DNA from: Candidatus Bathyarchaeota archaeon ex4484_135
Lineage (GTDB): Archaea > Thermoproteota > Bathyarchaeia > EX4484-135
DNA: 5,675 nt
NCBI GenBank assembly: GCA_002255025.1
Contig: NJEJ01000079.1
Span: 1 to 5,675, forward strand
Direction of reading: 5' to 3'
The notes below the pieces were generated by a model. That model ran no database searches, had not been told where the DNA came from, and saw only the letters and a list, made by a program, of their open reading frames with translations. This document shows, in pieces, positions 1 through 3,136 of the stretch; within the stretch, counting starts at the first letter, position 1, and each line of letters begins with the position of its first letter. Position numbers and translations under genes: made by a program.

Positions 1-1
1 G

Positions 2-1036
2 GGCCTCATAATGCGTGTCTTAGGCTACGACCACCCTCCTGGGGCATGGTTCTGCGAGCCCCTCTACGCACCGTGCAGCATCTTCAGGTCGGCTGACCCA
101 AGGGCCCCGAGGAGGGCCTTAGATGGCGGATTGTACTTTAAGTTCTACGGTGATGAGGGCTGGAAGTTCGTCATGACCCGTTTCCCGGCCTACAGGCTGT
201 TCCACGAGCCCCTGGGGACCTACCTGGTGGGCGTGAGAGAGGGCCACATAAGGGCCGTCAGGAAGACAGATGAGGGCCTGAGGGCCTTCCTGAACTCCAA
301 ACTTGATGACGAGCTCTCAAGGGCCCTGAGGGAGCTCTTAGACGAGCTGATGGCCATTTCTAGCCTTAGACTAGCCGACTTCGGCCTGTTCGGCTCCATG
401 CTACACGGCTTTTATCATCCCAAGCTATCAGATATTGACCTGGTCATATACGGCCTCAAGGCCCTCAGGGAGGCCAGGGAAGCCCTTAAGGTCCTTTACG
501 CATCCGGTGAGCGTTTTAAAAACGAGTTTGGGCCCGATTGGGCTCCCAGTAGGGCCGAATTGCCCTGGCTTAACATGAGGTCTGAGGAATTCAGGTGGCA
601 CCAGGCTAGGAAACTCATATACGGCTTCTTCTCAAGCCAAGAGGCCAGCAGGTGGGTCAAGTTCGAGCTTGAGCCCGTCAGGTCTTGGCCAGAGATCAGG
701 AATCGCTACGACCCGAGGGAGCGTATAAGGAAGCTGGGCTGGGCCGTCTTGAGGGCCGTAGTATCGGATGCCTCTGGCTCGCCCTTCATGCCAGCCATCT
801 ACGGCCTGGAGGACGTACGGTTCGTCGAGAAGCCCAAGGGGGCAGAGGAACCCGAGCGGGTCATCTGTTATGTAGATGAGTTCAGGCTCCAGGCCGAGGA
901 AGGAGAGGAGGTCCTGATGGCAGGTTGGCTCGAGGAGGTCGAAGGGCCCAGGTCAACCCGCTACCAGGTGGTCCTGACCTACGGGCCCAGGTACTACGAG
1001 CAAGTCCTGAAGGTCATAAGGCCCGGAGGGGCTTGA
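2..1036 (+). CDS. Predicted nucleotidyltransferase (archaeal ~340-aa family), 5'-partial
   Basis: A putative nucleotidyltransferase; substrate unknown, presumably cytosolic. Counting from the ATG at position 11, residues 128-129 are Gly-Ser and residues 141-143 are Asp-Ile-Asp, followed by hydrophobic LVIYG. This is the signature of the polymerase-beta-type fold, in which Gly-Ser contacts the triphosphate and the two Asp bind metal. I see no clear third catalytic Asp. The C-terminal domain, from about residue 215, contains a DASxSxF block at 253-259 that is matched in the neighbouring minus-strand gene. The ATG at 11 is probably not the true start. The preceding codons (Gly-Leu-Ile) stay open, and with them G.I..V.G..HPPG aligns gaplessly to residues 16-29 of the neighbour, so roughly 15-20 residues likely lie outside the window. 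The stop at 1034-1036 falls inside the opposite gene. The family is recognised from memory (COG1665-like); the fold call is firmer than the function. Confidence 0.82.
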   Translation, partial: GLIMRVLGYDHPPGAWFCEPLYAPCSIFRSADPRAPRRALDGGLYFKFYGDEGWKFVMTRFPAYRLFHEPLGTYLVGVREGHIRAVRKTDEGLRAFLNSKLDDELSRALRELLDELMAISSLRLADFGLFGSMLHGFYHPKLSDIDLVIYGLKALREAREALKVLYASGERFKNEFGPDWAPSRAELPWLNMRSEEFRWHQARKLIYGFFSSQEASRWVKFELEPVRSWPEIRNRYDPRERIRKLGWAVLRAVVSDASGSPFMPAIYGLEDVRFVEKPKGAEEPERVICYVDEFRLQAEEGEEVLMAGWLEEVEGPRSTRYQVVLTYGPRYYEQVLKVIRPGGA

Positions 1037-2039
1037 CGTAATCGCCGGGTCTCCCTCCTACTAACAGCCTTACCTCCTCCAGGCCCTTTGGGCTGAATAC
1101 CGCTTCTAACTTCCCCCTCGCCTCGAAGGCTTCCCCCTCCTTGAGGTGCTCACAGAACCTCATTCTGAAGGAAGCCAGGACGTTCGGAACCGGGCTCCTC
1201 GGCCCCTCTAGGACTTCGATGTCCGTTATGAGGTATCTGCAGGGCGTGAATATGCTGTCCGAGGCGTCCTCGACCCTGGCCCTTATGGCGGCCGTGCCGA
1301 GGGACCTGAACTTACGCCTCCCGTAGGGCTCTGGGCCCGTGCTCGGCACCAGCCTTATGGAGTAAGGCTTCCCCCTGAAGATGCCCTGGAGGACCTTCCC
1401 GGGCTCCCCCTTCCCGGGCTCCCTAGAGAAGAAATCACAGGCTTCGTAAGGCGTGTCCTTGCTCCTGGCCAGCCAGACGGCCCTGAGCTCGCCCGGGCCC
1501 AGGGGCTTGGTCATGCCTTCCTCCCTCATGGCCTTGAGGGCCCCGTAAGCCCTAATGCATGCCTCCCGGCCATAGATGACCAGGTCAATGTCAGAACTTG
1601 GCTCCTCTAGGCCCACGAGAAGGGAGCCTGACACGCCTACCTCGTGTTGGGCCAGGCCTGCTCTGTCCCTGAGCTCGTCGGCCATCTCCAGGGCCGAGAT
1701 CGCCAGATCGGATCGGGGCGACTTGCTGAGCTTGCTGAGGCCCCCCACCGGGTCTAAGACACGGGCCACATCCGTTAAGGGGACCTCGCAGAACTTATCC
1801 CCGAGGACTGGGTCGAAGGTCAGGTAGTAGCTGAAGTGCTCCCTCAGGAAGGCCATCCTCTCGGCCCAGCTCGATAGCTTCCTGAAGGCCCTCCCGGCTC
1901 TAAGCCTCGGGCCCGCTGGGTCTAACACGTACCTAGGGTAAGCCAACACCCGCCCGGGCGGGTGGACGAGGCCCTTTACCTCAAATATATGGCCTGACCT
2001 CAGCTCCAACATGAAGCCCTCGATCGGCTCCCTCAGCAC
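1014..2039 (-). CDS. Predicted nucleotidyltransferase, paralog of the convergent neighbour
   Basis: A 341-residue putative nucleotidyltransferase of unknown substrate. Residues 138-139 are Gly-Ser and 150-152 are Asp-Ile-Asp within SSDIDLVIYG, the minimal catalytic signature of the fold. The N-terminal region (1-110) includes GLVHPPG at 23-29. The C-terminal half has a DASDSIF block at 258-264 and an FCE..K.GE..EA-type segment that I remember from archaeal proteins of this size (COG1665-like). The start is GTG at 2037-2039. It is the only usual start codon between the upstream in-frame stop (2082-2084) and the ATG at codon 10, and the purine-rich GGTGGA just before it is a poor, very close ribosome-binding site. 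Homologues as I recall them begin with a similar short strand before the HPPG motif, which supports this start. The last eight codons, including the stop, lie opposite the end of the plus-strand paralog. It probably descends from the same ancestor as that gene, although identity is modest outside the motifs. Confidence 0.85.
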   Translation of the reverse strand: MLREPIEGFMLELRSGHIFEVKGLVHPPGRVLAYPRYVLDPAGPRLRAGRAFRKLSSWAERMAFLREHFSYYLTFDPVLGDKFCEVPLTDVARVLDPVGGLSKLSKSPRSDLAISALEMADELRDRAGLAQHEVGVSGSLLVGLEEPSSDIDLVIYGREACIRAYGALKAMREEGMTKPLGPGELRAVWLARSKDTPYEACDFFSREPGKGEPGKVLQGIFRGKPYSIRLVPSTGPEPYGRRKFRSLGTAAIRARVEDASDSIFTPCRYLITDIEVLEGPRSPVPNVLASFRMRFCEHLKEGEAFEARGKLEAVFSPKGLEEVRLLVGGRPGDYVKPLRAL

Positions 2040-2070
2040 TACTCCACCGGGGACCGGAGGAGTAAGGGCA

Positions 2071-2087
2071 GGGAAAAAGCCTTACGA
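2071..2087 (+). promoter_or_regulatory. Weak candidate promoter in the divergent spacer
   Basis: The 77-bp spacer between the minus-strand nucleotidyltransferase and the nuclease gene must hold the start signals for both directions. Its only A-rich stretch is GGGAAAAAGCCTTACGA. Read rightward it resembles a BRE-like purine run followed by a poor TATA element, placed so that transcription would start about 7-10 nt before the TTG at 2117. Read leftward, the same tract lies about 35 nt upstream of the GTG at 2039. The match to the archaeal consensus is poor in both directions, so this is an inference from position. Confidence 0.25.
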
Positions 2088-2116
2088 GCTAGTCTCACCA
2101 GGAACTTGTGTAGAGC

Positions 2117-2614
2117 TTGAGGACCGGGGCAGGGCTAAAAGAGCTGCCTGATAGAGGAGTCTACACGTTAGTCATCTACATAGAAAACCCACTGGAAGTA
2201 AAAGTCGGTTCCCTGGATACCCTTGACTTCAGGGCAGGCTTCTACCTCTATACGGGCTCTGGGATGGGAAGCTCCGGCCTTAAAGGACGTATAAAGAGAC
2301 ACCTCGGGGGACGCAAGCACGTCTTCTGGCACATAGACTACCTGTTAGAGAAGCCGGGAGTTTCCATCAAGTCGGTGGTGGCCTCAGGCTCTCGGGTCCG
2401 CATGGAATGCGAGGTCAACAAGGCCCTGATGGCTTCCCTTAGGGCCTACGCACCCTTCAGGGGCTTTGGCTCGTCTGATTGCAGGTCGGGGTGCCCAGCT
2501 CACCTTTTATTCGCGGGCGAGGAAGATCCCACTGACCGCGTGGTGGCCGTTTATCTGAGCCTGGGCCTAAAGCCCGTCCTGCTGGAGGTCGAGAGGGAGC
2601 TTGAAGGGCCTTAG
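2117..2614 (+). CDS. DUF123 / GIY-YIG (Uri-type) nuclease-like protein
   Basis: A 165-residue stand-alone DUF123 protein, a family (COG1833, Uri-type) related to GIY-YIG endonucleases. It probably binds or cuts nucleic acid, but the substrate is unknown. The motif strands are visible as Gly14-Val15-Tyr16 and Tyr43-Leu-Tyr45-Thr-Gly47. They are followed by the basic segment Arg58..Arg61-His62, then WHIDYLL at 71-77, Glu97-Cys98, and the family C-terminal signature GFGSSDC at 116-122 with Cys126 and His129. In some archaea this domain is fused to endonuclease III; here it is alone. The start is TTG at 2117: the in-frame stop TAG at 2111-2113 excludes a longer form, and the conserved domain begins about 12 residues in. 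No good ribosome-binding site is visible, which fits a short-leader transcript. Its 3' end overlaps the acetyltransferase start by 14 bp, so the two are likely co-transcribed and perhaps translationally coupled. Family assignment is strong; nuclease activity is inferred. Confidence 0.88.
   Translation: MRTGAGLKELPDRGVYTLVIYIENPLEVKVGSLDTLDFRAGFYLYTGSGMGSSGLKGRIKRHLGGRKHVFWHIDYLLEKPGVSIKSVVASGSRVRMECEVNKALMASLRAYAPFRGFGSSDCRSGCPAHLLFAGEEDPTDRVVAVYLSLGLKPVLLEVERELEGP
2584..2589 (+). promoter_or_regulatory. Ribosome-binding site for the acetyltransferase gene
   Basis: GGAGGT lies inside the end of the nuclease gene, 11 nt before the TTG at 2601. It matches the archaeal Shine-Dalgarno sequence and supports that TTG over the in-frame GTG at 2628. 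The downstream GTG would also remove the first beta strand (LRIRVAV) of the GNAT fold. Confidence 0.6.
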
Positions 2615-3080
2615 GATAAGGGTTGCCGTGCCAAGGGACATAAAGCGTATGTCCGAGCTAGAGGAGACTTGCTTTGAGGAATCCTACCCAAGGGAACTCC
2701 TGGCCTTCTTCGTCATGGACAGCCGTTTCATAAGTCTCGTGGCCGAGGTGAATCAGGTCATCATCGGGATGGCCGTGGCAGAGCTAGAGGAGAAAGAGTT
2801 GAAGAAAGTAGGACACATATGGACCATAGAGGTCCTGCCTCCTTACAGGCGGAAGGGCGTAGCTATGAGGCTTCTCAGGGAGCTGGAGGAAAGATTGAGG
2901 GCTAGGGGGGCAACGGAGTGCTACTTAGAGGTCAGGACGGATAACGATCCTGCCATAAGGCTCTACGAGAAATTAGGCTACGAGAAGGTGGGCATCATAA
3001 GGGATTACTATGGCCCGGGCATAGACGCCTTCTTCATGGTAAAAGACCTGACTAAGATGAGCCTTGGTAATCTAAGATAG
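2601..3080 (+). CDS. rimI: RimI/Ard1-type GNAT protein N-alpha-acetyltransferase
   Basis: A 159-residue GNAT enzyme that probably transfers acetyl from acetyl-CoA to protein N-termini. The bacterial RimI substrate is ribosomal protein S18; archaeal homologues (Ard1/Nat) act on many N-termini. The fold is complete. Beta strand 1 is at residues 4-10 and the substrate-loop region CFEESYP is at 24-30. GHIWTIEVLPPYRRKGVA (71-88) contains the acetyl-CoA pyrophosphate motif Arg83-Arg-Lys-Gly86-Val-Ala88. LEVRTDNDPAIRLYEKLGY (109-127) follows, then RDYY at 134-137 and the IDAFFM strand near the end. These last blocks are typical of RimI/Ard1 rather than of generic GNATs. The start is TTG at 2601, preceded by GGAGGT, and overlaps the nuclease gene by 14 bp. 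The tail after VKDL at 147-150 is short. A role in N-terminal acetylation is well supported by motifs; the particular substrates are unknown, so the gene symbol is a family label. Confidence 0.9.
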   Translation: MKGLRIRVAVPRDIKRMSELEETCFEESYPRELLAFFVMDSRFISLVAEVNQVIIGMAVAELEEKELKKVGHIWTIEVLPPYRRKGVAMRLLRELEERLRARGATECYLEVRTDNDPAIRLYEKLGYEKVGIIRDYYGPGIDAFFMVKDLTKMSLGNLR

Positions 3081-3090
3081 CTTTCTTTTA
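3081..3090 (+). terminator. Pyrimidine-rich terminator tract
   Basis: CTTTCTTTTA directly follows the acetyltransferase stop codon. It is the only T-rich run in the nearby plus strand. Archaeal RNA polymerase commonly terminates at such T-rich tracts without a hairpin, so this is a plausible end for the two-gene transcript. The tract is short and interrupted by C, and it adjoins the next promoter. Confidence 0.4.
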
Positions 3091-3117
3091 GGGGAAACTT
3101 TTAAATTGCCTTTCCCC
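3091..3117 (+). repeat. 7-bp inverted repeat flanking the TATA box
   Basis: GGGGAAA at 3091-3097 and its exact reverse complement TTTCCCC at 3111-3117 are separated by 13 bp that contain the TATA element. The centres of the two arms are 20 bp apart, about two helical turns, as expected for a dimeric regulator bound on one face. The left arm also supplies the BRE-like purines, so it may be partly promoter rather than operator. Confidence 0.45.
3092..3107 (+). promoter_or_regulatory. Archaeal BRE/TATA promoter of the PEP synthase gene
   Basis: GGGAAAC followed by TTTTAAAT (3099-3106) matches the archaeal arrangement of a purine-rich TFB-recognition element next to a TATA box. At the usual spacing transcription would start near 3126-3131, giving a leader of only about 6-11 nt before the ATG at 3137. 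No Shine-Dalgarno sequence lies before that ATG, which fits a short-leader transcript. This is the clearest promoter in the window. Confidence 0.7.
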
Positions 3118-3136
3118 ATGAAGCAAGGGTCTGGCT

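Noticed and set aside
685..879. A 64-codon plus-strand frame inside the first nucleotidyltransferase
   Set aside because: It overlaps, in another frame, the conserved C-terminal DASxSxF region of the real gene and has no recognisable features.
1..1036. Minimal nucleotidyltransferase (MNT/HEPN-type) toxin-antitoxin or defence locus
   Set aside because: Both proteins are about 340 residues with extra N- and C-terminal domains, no HEPN partner is present, and the neighbours are housekeeping genes. They fit a chromosomal archaeal family better.
1037..1090. Terminator for the first gene just past its stop
   Set aside because: The downstream plus strand is C/T-mixed with no clear T-run and no stable hairpin, and it is coding on the other strand.
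1576..1827. An 83-codon plus-strand frame inside the minus-strand nucleotidyltransferase
   Set aside because: It is opposite the catalytic GS...DID region of a well-supported gene and shows only an Arg/Ser-rich shadow composition.
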